From assembly GCA_036852015.1 (NCBI GenBank), contig JAANDG010000026.1:372001-436000 (forward strand): DNA of 64,000 nt, given 5' to 3'. Positions 10,937-23,995 of this stretch are shown piece by piece. The position numbers and the translations under genes are program-made. Source of the DNA: Pelodera strongyloides. Its lineage: Eukaryota > Nematoda > Chromadorea > Rhabditida > Rhabditidae. Within the stretch, counting starts at the first letter, position 1, and each line of letters starts with the position of its first letter. Under the pieces are notes generated by a model that was not told the DNA's origin, did not search any database, and saw only the letters and a list, made by a program, of their open reading frames with translations.

Positions 10937-13900
10937 TTGTACATTAATGCATCCTTGTCATAAGTAGACCTTTCTACCAGCAAAGTGCATCATTTCGGTT
11001 ACCGTTTTCAAACCCGACGCAAAACCTCATCGTTTGTCATTAGATTTTTCGTACTTGGGAATTGTGCGTTATTTTGTAAATCGGTGGGATGGGGGGGGGA
11101 TTCCTGGGTTCCTTTTGTCCTTCTGAAATGCACGTGAAGATTCACGGAAGCACAACAGACGAATTTTTCAGTCCAAAGGACTTTTCCAAGGTTGACCACA
11201 AATGAAGAGAAGGATATTTAGAGCTGACCAGTACTTTTGTCGCTTACTATACTTATAGTAGTTTTTGTGCTGAAAGTTGTCTGTTTTGATTTCGATGACC
11301 AGGCTTATGCTGACAGAAACTTCGATGTGTCAGTTTACACCTAAAAGGACAGCACATTGCCGGACATAGTAAACACCACAGTCTTATAGCTAGGCTGAGT
11401 GAGTTACATCATCATATAACTCCAATAAACGAGTTTCCAACCATGCAAAACGGTGAAACAGAACACTAAAACACGCGGAAAAAGAACATCTCTCCAGTTG
11501 ATAAAATCTGAAAAAAGTAAACTTTGTTATAGATAAGTGAAATGTGAAGCGTATTTGTCTGCACTTTGTGTTTTACTTCTCCTTCAGAGAATTTTTATTT
11601 GTCGGGGGGATAAACTGATGTTAATTGTAAAGTATGTTTATGAGACGTTGCAAGGGAGACACAACTTTCACAAACATCTTCGAAAAGACATGTCGTCTGT
11701 TTTTCCGCCACTGCACATTGTCAACAAAATAATTGCACTTTTAAAAGAATTTTTGGGTGCGAACGGACTATCAGCTGAATAATTCACACAAAATATCTCT
11801 TCTAAAGAAAATACACAAATAAACAATGTACATCAAACTAAAAAAACACTTGCGCTATTCTTTTCTTTGCTAAAAAAAAATAAGACCGTACTTATGTCGC
11901 AGCAAAAAGATGATCTCTCAAATTTGCGGCTTCCAGAAGGTGTTTTTTATTAATCAGTGGTCGAGTTGCATGTATAATAATAACGCGTACTGCTAAAAAT
12001 TTCTAACTTATTGTTAGAGTAAATAAAATTCAAACAAACAGAATAATTTGAGGAACATTCGACGTACCGAGAACAGGCAAGCCTTCTAAATAATGAATAT
12101 ACATAGTTCTGTCTGTACTTGGGATCTAGTGCCCCTGGCGTATTATTGTAACATTTTGTAATACTTTCGTGTTTAAACGATTTTGATGTTACCGTGGGAA
12201 TATATGCACTTCTCGTCATTTTTCATGCAACAGATTCACAAATTGAATACATTCGGTTAAGAAGTGACTGTCGTAAGCGTAGATAATCTTCGTCAACCAT
12301 GGGTGTCTTAATAGCTTACTGAACATACGCCCTTGTCTCAAATTGTTGATAGTTTACTAACAATGATCACTTCGCGGTTAACCATTTTTTCTCCAGACTT
12401 TCAGCTAACCGAAGGCTTCCACGTAAACGAACATCAGAGGAACAACACAATTCTCATGATAAATTACACCTCTCTGCACAAGTAGTTCACATTTTTAAAG
12501 TGTCAATCACTGATGCACGAAAAGCTGAAAAAAATATTATCTTTATTTAGCGATGGAAACACCTTGTCACAACTATTCGATTCCACACTTACGATTAATC
12601 ATATTATTTCCTCCGCAGACCCACGCGGTGCAAACCCCCAAAGAACATCCAAAAAGATTGCAGAAAGAATGAAACGAGACCAGAATGTTGCATCAGACAT
12701 CGCAATCGTGGTCTGCAATTAGAAGCCAAAGATGTTCAGTGAAAACATTCCTGGGGAATTGCTACTATTTTCTACGCATGTTGTGTATATGATGCAGTAT
12801 CGAATAAATAGAGACAGCACAAATATTCTTGATTTGTAAGCTGTCTACATTAATATGATGAGTGGGGAGCGTGATGTGCTAAATACCTGCGATTGGATGT
12901 ACCTCGCTGCTTATAAATAAGACAGTTAATTTTTTTTGCCTGAATACATACGTGTTTTTATATCATTTGTTAGTTCACTTGAGTTTGGACGAGGGATACC
13001 TGGTAATATACGTCCTCCCCACATTTTCCCCCCTGTGCCTTTTGTTTCCATCAATGATTGATTGTCTCTGCACTATCTAAGGCCATGTGCTGATAGTCTG
13101 ATGCAAGATGCTTGTATTGTCCGTTCATTCACTATCAACGCGGTGTGCTCGTGGAGTGCTCGGCTGATGCAATCTGCGAGAGTCAGCAGGGCGGACACCC
13201 TGCTCCCATAGCATGTGAGCGGCGTATGCAACATGCGTGCACAACCGCACACCGGGGGAGACCCCATCCACCCTGTGAACAGGAAAGAAGAGAGAACTAT
13301 GCACTCAAACGATATCAGTGACAACTGACATTCGAGCACGGAAAACAAGGTACCTTGTGAATGAGTGCAGGTCTGGTCGAAGCAATCCAACAGTGGTCAC
13401 AATGTCACAATGTCACTATTCACATAGCAACTGTCTAATGGTAAGGCTCCCAGAAAGCACCACTACGACCATTTTTATGAAAAGTTTAGTCAGTACCTTG
13501 GTTTTATAAATTAACCAAAGTGATGTTGCGGGAAACTGTCGAATAAGCGAAATACACTGATCAACATTGGGCCCTGTGCTACGAGTGGGGGTTTAAATAC
13601 ACGTCATTACCTAAATATATACTTTTTATTTTAGTGCAAAGCGCCTCGAAATGTTGCTCTGTGCTTATCCTACAAAACGCTACAATATTCAGCGAAAAAC
13701 GACAGGAACGTTGACAAAAAGTAAAACACACAACGCAAGAGGACAAAGTACACGTACCTATGCTACAGTGTCGAAAACGAAACTTTGTTCCATTCAAATC
13801 TTAATGCGACTTCCGTCTGGCATACGGTAATACATGATATGCGATACCTCACCAATTCTAAACAATGCTATCCAGCTGTTTTAGTCAAAATAAACCTTGA

Positions 13901-16584
13901 CTTCAAGTGTTTTGTTATAACGGGAATAAGTTCACATGAATTTCTACGGAATGCCGCGAACCTGAAGAAGATTTGGGTTTTCACATGAACACATTCAACT
14001 TGTCAACACGGCTACTGTGCTTTTTTATCAGTTCATTGTTATTTCAATACTTTGTTATTTGCTTCCGGTGTCTACAGTAATATTAACCACAGGCAGTTAC
14101 GGCGTGGCGTGTTCAAGTTCGCATTTTTCACTCGATTGCAGAACTGCACATAACAAACACTTTTTCTACTTATTACCACAAAAACAATATATTAATTAAG
14201 TGATTTGTAGTTTACATTAACTTAATCGTGTTTAACGAGATATACAACAAATTGTGATTTGGTATGCTTTTTCATTAGTATTATTATGATAAATATGGGA
14301 TCAACAGAACACAAACAAATCACGGATTAACAAAAGAAAATAACAAAGAATTTTGGTCCTCCACGCCCCCCCCCCCCAATATCGACTTTACTATAGGAAC
14401 ACAATGTATTAGAACGGTAATGCAACTTTATGCAAACGACGGAATATTGGACACTATGAATCATGATCATGGCGCCTTGAAGCCGCGCTATTACTTTTTT
14501 ATCCTCAAAAGTCCCGAACATAGAAATCACAAGTCACATCTGTCTGGTTTATGTTTTCTGTGCACTTATTTAGTGTGCACTTCAATATCAATGCAGATAA
14601 TCCACGTTGATTACGTGTTGACGTGTCAAGCTTCTGTTAAGCCTTACAAGGGACTAAACATTTACACGATCGCCTAATTAGTAGAACTAACATCATGTTT
14701 ACGAAAACCACACCATTACTCGTCTTGTACTAGATCCAGTGAATATTGGCCACGAGATTAGTGGTCGGTCCTTGATTGGTATTTTTCTCTCTTTTTTTTG
14801 TCAGGTTATCAGAATTTTATAGTAAAATATAATTACGGGTTTGTGATTCTCTTTGTTTGCGGATGATAATCATGTGAGAAAATTAATACTGCTTCTAAGG
14901 ATTAACTCCTGATTCTCGATATCAAGAAGAGAGCAGGATTCATGTTGGTTGACAGGGAGTTCTTAAAAAGAGGTGGGAAAATAAGCTTGTAGTAGTACTT
15001 CTTTGATTGTAGAACTGTGCTTATGCTTGGTACCGGAGAACAAATAGCCGGTAACCTCACATGTGTTGAAGTTAATGTGGCAAACATAATACATGTCTTG
15101 TTGTTAGTGTATGTCATACGACGTCGAGTATCTGTCTTCAGTATTTGGGCATCAGTCTATTTTTGTTTCCTACTTCACTTCCTTCCTTGCCGCCAGGAAG
15201 TGAATCTCAGCAACGTGATCTGGTAAATTGAGCAAAGTAATCTGTTAGGCGCCCACTAAGGAATTTTGGTATAAGGAGCTACGGTTGAGTCACTGTAACA
15301 CATTTGCTCTATTGTGCATACTCCAATAATAGCACAAGCCGAATAAAACAAATCTCATTTGTAATCCAAGTCCCACAGTAATCTAAAGCATACATTTGTC
15401 ATGGTAGGATATAGCCCGGCGAATTCGCCTTATAAACTACAAGTAGATTTATTGAGCCAAGGATTTGGGTGTTTAATGGCCAAAACCGCATATAATCTGC
15501 CATATAATGCATATAATCGTTGGAAGTTGGAGGTGTGGGTGTGTTAGCCTTTCGCATATTGTATAACTACATAATAATTTGCCTGTAGATTACAAAAGAT
15601 AAACTGCGCATAACAGAACTACATTTGCGAGAAGCCCCATATGTATCACGACAAGGGCTGCACAAAATTTTCTGCAGGACTACTCGTTGGGAGTGGATGG
15701 CATTTCAGTTTAGGAAAACAGTGACTACCGGTTTGCGTGGTAAATTCAAAGTAACATGCCACCAAGTGATTTTATTGCTGGAGATTTCGACACAGCAAAT
15801 ATATCTGAATACCTAACACGTGACTTTTTGAGTACACACGTTCCTCGTATTCTTTTGGAGCATCGACGGATGCAGACGCTAACGGCTGTAGGTGTACTTT
15901 GCTCTCATGCAATGTTCACGACCTCGGACAGATCGAGCCCAGTGCCTAAGCCTAATTAAAGGGATTCACATTTTAGTCTGGTTCCGTCGCATCATGCAGT
16001 TGATAGCGATCTATGCAAACAAAGCGAGCGTGCCCATATTTTCACACAGCATACATCAACGTTCGGGAATTGCCGTGAATTTCATGTGAGAGAGCACATT
16101 TAGTTTGAGAGCGGATTGCGAGCTCAGAGTCAAAAAATGATCGGTATCTTCCGAAAGAAAAACACGGTCACTTTCACGTGTCCCAAGATTTCAAGGGTCC
16201 CAGTTAAGTTCAGCGTCAAAAGTAGATCGGATAACCTAAGTTCACTAGCAAATTCGTAGTTATTTCCGGTGATCGGTAATTATCCCGATTTGTCCGAAGA
16301 AATGTTTGCAGGATCCATTCTCTACAGCACTGCATATTTTATCACAACTTACTTTTGGAACGTTGTTAATTTAAAAAAAGAGCGTCATTAACAATGACAA
16401 ACCACAGGCTAAGGAACTATTTGAAATTTGTTTCAAGACTGAAGAAAAACCGATCAGATGTATCACACGTGGCCAGTCATGCTCACTTCTTGACCTCATG
16501 CTAGGTTGCGTAGTAAGACCATTCATTAACCATCCCTCGGAAGGAAAACAAAAAGTGTCGTGATAGAGACATGGAAAGAGAGAA

Positions 16585-16587
<3 letters not shown>

Positions 16588-16619
<32 letters not shown>
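16588..16619. repeat. (GA)n microsatellite
   Basis: An uninterrupted GA run of about 16 units. It produces the spurious Ser/Leu-repeat ORFs on the minus strand. Confidence 0.9.
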
Positions 16620-16621
<2 letters not shown>

Positions 16622-19600
16622 CTTCGTGGGAAGCCAGCAGTGTTCAGTGTGTAGCACAACGTGGTGATCCTTGAGTGTTCTGTGCTGATAGTGGGGTCTA
16701 AGTACAACCAATGGCCGGATAGTTCGATCGGCACAATTGAAAGCGCAAAATGTGCTGGGGACCATGAAAAGTACATGTGTCAAGTAACGGCTAAGTTATT
16801 CGATATTACTCGGTCCCCAATGAAACATACTCAAATCTAATTGAAAGTAAGTAGCGAGTTTTAAAACTGTATTCGATATTACGCGACTATTTCGTATTTC
16901 CTCGATAAAATAAGCATGCTAGAGAACAACTGAAAACCTCAATTTTTGAGCTTTCTAGATTCGCAATTTTCATGTTTCATACTGATTAATTGCGTAATAT
17001 AATGGGCAGTGTGTTATCTCCAACCAGTCAAATCTCCAGACTTGGAAGACTCGTATCAGACACTCGCACAGGTTTGCTAGAATAATATAAAATGTTCGTT
17101 CTTTGTGCTCTGTGTAGGTCTGCGTTTACAGATATTCAGACGCTGTGCATTCTGTGCACACTACAACAATCACTATTCTGCTGATGCAATTTTGGAAAAT
17201 TCGGGTATTGTATTTAAAAGTCCAAAGTGCCAACTTCAAAGAACGTCTGGTTACAAAAGTGGGATGAATCAGAGCGATACATTTTTCTATATTTTTGTTT
17301 ACAAGTTTATATGCTGGAATACCCCTAAAAGCAGTAGTACCACGAAAAGAAACCAACTTATCCACTGATTTTGTTCTTTGAAATAAACAAATTACGAATT
17401 ATATATTCTTCGTGCATTTCAGTACTCTTTGCAGATTAAACACAGCAATGTTGCGGCTTACCCACTTTTCTATAATGTCATTCCAATAACTGTAGGTGAT
17501 CTAGGCTCCAGAGCTAACCAAACACATTTCAGCGCCATCGGATATGCGATTATAAATGCGAGGGTGGTGCATGTGATTTCTGGTGATATTTGAATTTGTG
17601 AGTAAAAAAAGCAATAGCAATGCTGCCACATTATAAAAGTTATAGGAGAGCACTATGGAATACTGAGCGGCAAGGAATTTCTTCTCGAAACCAACCAGAG
17701 TATGTAGTGGACCACCCTTTGGGTGGACCACCCTTTGGACTGGCAGCCCTACTCTCAATTTTTAATCTTCCCAGTTTATAGAAGGGTCAATTCTGAACTT
17801 AACGCTCTGCTCCATGCACAGTACAGTTTAAATGTGATTTTCGGAAATATATGCAATGATTCTCTTTTTAATGCAACAATTTACCATAGCACTTTATAAA
17901 AAGAACCCGTTTTCCCTGAAATTTGATGTCTGTTGTTTTCCGAATTTGCCATGCATATTTAGTGATATCATCAGTATATAAAACCGACTAGATTCTCGTT
18001 ACACACTCTGATTGGACAAGCTGACATTATCTCTTAATTAAAAGAGGTAAAAACAAAGGGTGCGATAATCCGCTTGTAGCGGGTGAGTTTACAAAGCGAG
18101 GGTGGATGGATTACGGATGACAATCAACTCTTATTAGGCGGATTGGGTGATATATATGAATAATAGGATGAAAGGGACTATGGGGGCTTACTATTAAGGA
18201 AGCTTTTTGGGTAACCAAACAAATGAATGTAGGAAATGAATGTGGGGGTGGTGATAGGACAATTGCACCTTACAGCATTATCCGTGAAGTTCAAACGACT
18301 TTTTGTCTGATGAGTGAGTGAGTGTTCATCAAATTTAGATGATTATATGTAAACTGAAGAAAAGAATTGGGGCGCAAAAATTCATAGTGTTATTCAGGAC
18401 CGTGAAGGGATTGCACGCTTTTTATGTAAGTTCAAGCGAGGTTCCACCAGTTTATTAGTTTCATTGGAAGCGGGTTGTATGCGATAAAATGTAATATTTA
18501 GTTGATGACTTAGGATCTTTAAGATTCTTCTTCATTATAAACTTTTTTTTGTTCTTTTTTTTCCAGTCTGTACCGCCGAAAAGTTCAACTCGAGTTCTTA
18601 CCTTGTGAACCAAGATTTAATGCCACTCATTTTTATTATTTGATGTTTTTTAATAATCTTTAGGTCCTCTGTTTCCAAATTTTTAAAATGTTAATCAACT
18701 CAGTCTGTGCTCATTGAATGGATGGATTACCAAGGAGAAGATCCAGTGTCCACTATTTTTTCAAGGTGACTGTAGTTTTGAGCCCATTGTTCTCTAAATC
18801 ATTTCCCAAAGTTAAATGCCAGGACAAGTCATGTGTTCCTTCGAGCATAATCCTTTCAATTAGAAGAATAACTGATTATCGTATCAAGAGGGTGGTGGAT
18901 TAACGGTAATTCAATACACGGATTAGTGGGATTTGATCATTTTTTCGGTAACTCGTGTCCAAATAACTCCAATATTCTAATTAATAACCGTAATTTACCG
19001 AGGGATCTGCGGTAAATCATGCTGACAATTACACAGGGATCACCACAAGGTAAACACACATACATACTTTCACAATTATGAGCTTGTTTGTCTTATTTGC
19101 TTCAGGAACATGCAAAAAGCTCGGGAAAAACAGAATTTTCCCGCTTTGCCTCAAAGCAAGTATGGGTTTGCTGAAAACTTTGCTGGACTGTTGATAGAAG
19201 CATGTCAATGCGTAATGTCACTCCAATTTTATGTGAGGGAAGAATTCTGTGATACGCACACCGTGTAATTTAACAATGAGCCCGTTTTGCTTTATTGCAA
19301 TTCTGATAGCACTGCACTAACCAGTTGCATTTGTTTAATTTTTGTTACAAGATGGGCTCAAAGGGAAAACAATAGTGCATTAAAATAAGAACGAGGGAAG
19401 CCAAGTGAGGTTCGCCGTCATAAGGAACTCTTCGTAGATTCTGTTCTGAACCTCGATGTTTTTTCTGAATATGTTGAAGTGCTCTAAGAAACCGGTCTCA
19501 TAATTAGAAGTGCTAACGGTTTATTTGTTTATTAATTAATAATATTATAAAAGAAGAAAACATAGGAGCGGTCGTTAAGCACGCTATGAATGTAAAGTTA

Positions 19601-19822
19601 AAGATTGCAATAAGCACCAATAATTGTGAGAAATAAATGTTGGTTTTGAAAAAAAGGCACCATGGTGCTCAATTCTTTTATCTTTTAATCTAAATATAAA
19701 CAAAAAAATGTTTTCTAAAAAATTGTATTTCAAAAAGCACATGAAAATTATTTTCATTTATTACTATATCACTTTCCTTTTAACAACAAAATTATGATAA
19801 CTTAAATGACACATTGAATAGA

Positions 19823-19863
19823 TATTATCAGTATTATTATCATTATTATTATTATTATTATTA

Positions 19864-19896
<33 letters not shown>

Positions 19897-19902
19897 GTAT
19901 TA
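19823..19902. repeat. (ATT)n microsatellite
   Basis: About 80 bases of ATT repeats broken by three ATC variants and one AGT. No gene overlaps it. Confidence 0.9.
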
Positions 19903-20172
19903 CGTATTATTAATTCCTTGAGCAGAAAAAAAGTTAATTGCACAATTTCCTATGTACAACAACATTACGAAACAATATGAAAGCGGAGGTAGATAATATG
20001 AATATTATTAAAAAATACGTAACACTATTCTTGCGGACTAGAGAATAGATTCCAGGATAACTTGTGAAAAATAGTACTCAGGGATCGGTACCTAGTTCGT
20101 GATATTGTAACACAATGCTTCATGAGTGACTGCTTGCGAGGCTGCTTAAAATTACAACAAAAACAGATAAAA

Positions 20173-23100
20173 CTAGCACAATGGAATGTTGGCCTCTGGG
20201 TCTGCGAACAATCCGATTTGCGCCAGACCAACTTGTCCAGCATTAGCTTTTGAATGTGGATCCTGTATACAGATGATGAAAAACTGAAAGTTGGACGTGT
20301 GGCACAAATTATCGATTGTAACACATTGTTAAATACTCGTTTTGGTTGCAACAATGCTTTGCACTCTAACAATAAGCTTATGCGTGCGAAATATGTATGT
20401 ATTATTAAAAATATAAAATAGCACAGCTAGCTGGGGACAGTACCTTATTCAAATTTGTTGGTAATTTCACAATTTCTGAAGTCCAGGACCGTGCGAATGG
20501 TTCCGCGGAATGTCGGAAGTTGTCCCAGAAGCATAACTGAAATGAACGTTTTAGTAACATAACTTGCATATTTTCGTAGCTTGCTATCGTTGTTATGTAA
20601 TGGTAGGGAGCACAACAAGGCTTGACTTGCCCTTTGCAAAGAATCCTCACAAACAGTCATTTCAATTCCGAGCGTAGCGACGTACTTCCGAAAGCTCAAA
20701 TAGGCTGAAAATATTTGATAAAACGTTGTCCTCTATCAGTTTCAATTACAGCAGAGCGAGAAAAACTGCAGCGAAAACATGTCGGCTTTTATGTTTTTCG
20801 GAAAACAAGTTTGCATCATTAGATAGACTTGCATAGTTTTGCCCAGTTTTCTTTTGTATATAGTCCAAAATGCTAGAGCGAGTGGTGGAAAACAGTTAAC
20901 ACTTTGAATATTGAACATCTCATTATAATGGAATAGAAAATGAGCTGCACGGTTTCCTTGAAAATAAGCAAGTATTTATCAAACCATCTGTAGAGTCACT
21001 GAGGATAAATTCTGGGGACTCGAGGACGAATCGATGATCGCGACGTTGCCGATCAAAACCGGGGAACTCGGCGACTAGAAAGCTCCCATCTAAAACATGT
21101 TTATTGAGAAAATTTCGATTTCAATGCTTGGCCTACGCGCATTTGCATATCATTAATATTCCTTGAAATAAAAATAGCTACATATAAAGCTCTTTTCAAT
21201 ATAAGCGGTTGTGTGCTTGAGCCTCATTAATACTTTACTAAACCTCATTAATACTTTACTAACTTACTTTGAGCGCTGGGTGACTCATGTATGCCGGTCA
21301 GACGATTGGCAATATTTGAGTCCGCTTGCAATACCTTAAAATGAGATCATATTTGTTGGCAAACTAAAAATATTTGTTACGAAAAGCGGAAGTTATAGAG
21401 TAGAAGTTGTCAAGAAACATAATAAAGTGAACGTTGAATTACGCGTGAAACATCCTCTACCTCGAGGTAATGTACATACACATTACACACATGACATGCA
21501 TCAATAAACACATCATTTACATAGCGTGTGATACGATGCAGTTTTACTTACTAGCATTGATAGATTCAAACAATCGAAACTTCACCTTCCATCCTGTAGA
21601 AAATCCAGCTCCATGAGAATTTTCGCCAATCCGTAGATAGTCGCACGGGGCATCCTCTTCGTCGAAGGTACATTGGAGCGATCTGTAAACCAGCTGATAG
21701 ATGCAGTATTTAATTAGCTGTTGTGTGTTTATATGTTCATTGATCAATCTGCTAACTGACCGGCAACTGTCGTCAGAGTGGTCTTCAATCATAATTAGAT
21801 CAGCGGCCGTAGGAAGATCCGCCGATGTGGTCGAATTGGAAACTACATCAGTGACCATATCTTCTGAGCTCAAGTTGGTTTCAGCCCTATTTTCAATACT
21901 CCGTGTCATATCTGAATCTTCTTCGGAAAACCAACTGTCAGTGGAACCGACCTAAAAGGGCAGATTAGCCAACATTAAATTAATTTAATGTTGAATTTAG
22001 CTCAGCGCTTCAAAGAAATTCTGAACAGGGGCAGATAATTCTTGTGGAGACCAAGTTTAGAAAATAATATCATTTCAAGCTCACCTCAACTTCCTGTTCA
22101 TTATCGCTTGGCACAGTCGTCGTGAGAAATGGGACTAATCCAGATTCTTTATCTATGTTGTTTCGGATACAATTTTCTGTAGAGTCAATATGTGCGAAGT
22201 AATCAATGTTGTCTATTAACAGTAGACCTCCCTCGGGCTCGTTGGAGAAGCCATAGCCGCGAAGGACAATCTGCAAAGCGGTATTGTGTTCATAAATTAT
22301 ATTTGACTACTGCAAAAAAGGATAATATGTACTAGCCAGATAGCTAATCAAGATTGTTGTCAAGTAAGGTGCTAAGCGGTATTGCCAGTGAGTTCCTTTT
22401 TTACCGCAATATTTCTGAAACATTTGGTGTTACACCAAAATTAGGATGAAAACTCCGATGTCACCTCAAAAGGCTCAATAATGGAAGGAATTGAGGCCAC
22501 AATTGTGTGATTGTCGGTCAGTTCCACAGTGAGACAATTCTCCAATGTTGAATCGGGAATTCTAAAAGAACCATAATATGGCTTTCTGGAGGAAAGTATA
22601 AATCGGGGTATGCAGAAATAAACTGCTTTGCATTACAAATAGTAATGGTCATGGGTGCAGTCTAAATATAAGCTGTGTTGAAGTGATGCTTCTTTACAAT
22701 TGCAACTGCGTTAGTGGTCGGAGTCACTATAAATTCGTCATTTTTATTCAATTTTCATTAAGTATGGGAATATATGGAGAATAATACGGTACCAGTACCA
22801 AGTTACAGAAAAACGAACTCAGGGAGAGAAATCACTGAGAATGGGCGATACGCGGTTGATAATAAATGCACCCGTCAGTAAAAAAAGGAAATGATCTGAG
22901 TAAATTTAAAAAATCCCACTTTCGAGTGCAAATATCAACATTGGGTTCCAAACCAGAGGTCCTAGCTCGGCTCCTCCACAAACGAAAGGAAAGTACGCCC
23001 GACGATTGTTGACAACCTTGAATTATATGCATGTACCATTGGGCCCTTGGTAATTCACCATCGGGTTTATTTACTTCAATATTGGGGATATGTTGAATAG

Positions 23101-23995
23101 ATTTTTTACAGTAACCAAAACTAATAATAAAAGAAAATATTCCTTAATATATATATATAAATAAACACCGCACCAACCTATTTTCGGAGAAATGAGACTG
23201 CCTCCGTGAAATGGAGGCCGTGGATCAGATGCCAAAATAAGAAACGATTCACCTGCAAAAATAATTTTTATGTCATCGTTTGAAAGGTCGTGACATCTCA
23301 TTTAATATTATATACATATATTTCCTTCTTATATAGGTGACTAGACTAAATTATCACCAACCAGGAAGGGTATTCGATCCAGTAATTAAGGCTAGTTTCA
23401 TTGGGTCTACAGCTCCTTGACCAGTTACCCAGTCCAATTCATCGTCAGGGTCGTTTCTCCATCTACAAAAAAAAGTATGTCCGTTTTTGCAGCTGAGACT
23501 TGGTTAGAGGACGAAGTCCAAGCATTTTCGCCCGATGGTCGTACCAGACTGTGAGTTCCCCTTTTGGAAAATACTACGTATCAAAAAATTATTATTATTT
23601 GCCGAAAAGGTGATAATACCTGCACCCTTCGGCGGCTTGGCACTGCAGGTCAGAGTCATGTCGAGCAAAGTCTGCTACGTCACCGCTGCTCGAGTACGCT
23701 CTCGCCTGCACGTTTTCGCCGAGGAACCCTAAACGTGTTACTCTCAAGATGACAGAATTCTTCTAAACAAACCTGCTATTCCGATTGGCTTGATATGTGA
23801 AGACCCATTGCTAGAGACAAAATAAGTCATTCGTACCATGGTACTGTCCGTTTGCGTACATGTTGCTCCTTCCGATACTGACTCGATCACCGATATAAGT
23901 TGGTGCGCCGTGAGCTGCTTGTAAACACTCAGGACTATTGTACGATCCAGATGCCACGGAACATTTGACTCGAGGGTTTGATAAGCAGCAAAGGT
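20173..23995 (-). CDS. Extracellular-type protein with two MAM-like modules (paralogue B), 5' incomplete
   Basis: Thirteen exons join in phase: 23837-23995, 23620-23728, 23362-23462, 23178-23252, 22872-23016, 22465-22561, 22085-22270, 21552-21951, 21268-21324, 20985-21089, 20631-20704, 20444-20536 and 20173-20283 (stop 20173-20175). They encode about 570 residues. The first MAM-like module runs from LQCQAAEGCRWRNDPDDELD through FHGGSLISPK and VLSFRLW to the closing EIVLRGYGFSNEPEGGLLLI. An acidic, Ser/Thr-rich stretch of about 100 residues leads to a second Cys-rich module (CTFDEEDAPCDYLRIG, NRLTGIH, YLSFRKYVATLGIEMTVCED) ending IPLC. MAM domains are extracellular adhesion modules, so a secreted or cell-surface protein is expected. 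The exon carrying the signal peptide was not found. The intron after 20631 uses a GC-AG donor (AGG|GCAAGT). Exon phases mirror those of the neighbouring paralogue at 25979-30195. Confidence 0.72.

Larger units (their letters stand above)
9103..20172. other. About 11 kb without recognisable genes
   Basis: Short ORFs occur on both strands, often overlapping, but none shows a family motif or can be chained into exons. Several begin at GTG or TTG rather than ATG (for example the signal-like ORF at 11537). The stretch holds an inverted repeat (10891-10936), a GA run (16588-16619), a C run near 14366, a short duplicated GGACCACCCTTT motif near 17710 and an ATT microsatellite (19823-19902). Non-coding RNAs or long introns could be present and would not be visible this way. 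Confidence 0.5.

Noticed and set aside
11537..11782. Plus-strand ORF resembling a small secreted protein
   Set aside because: The first codon is GTG, not ATG, no acceptor or donor is suitable, and the region is otherwise empty.
16501..16783. Minus-strand ORFs with Ser-Leu repeats
   Set aside because: They are translations of the GA microsatellite.
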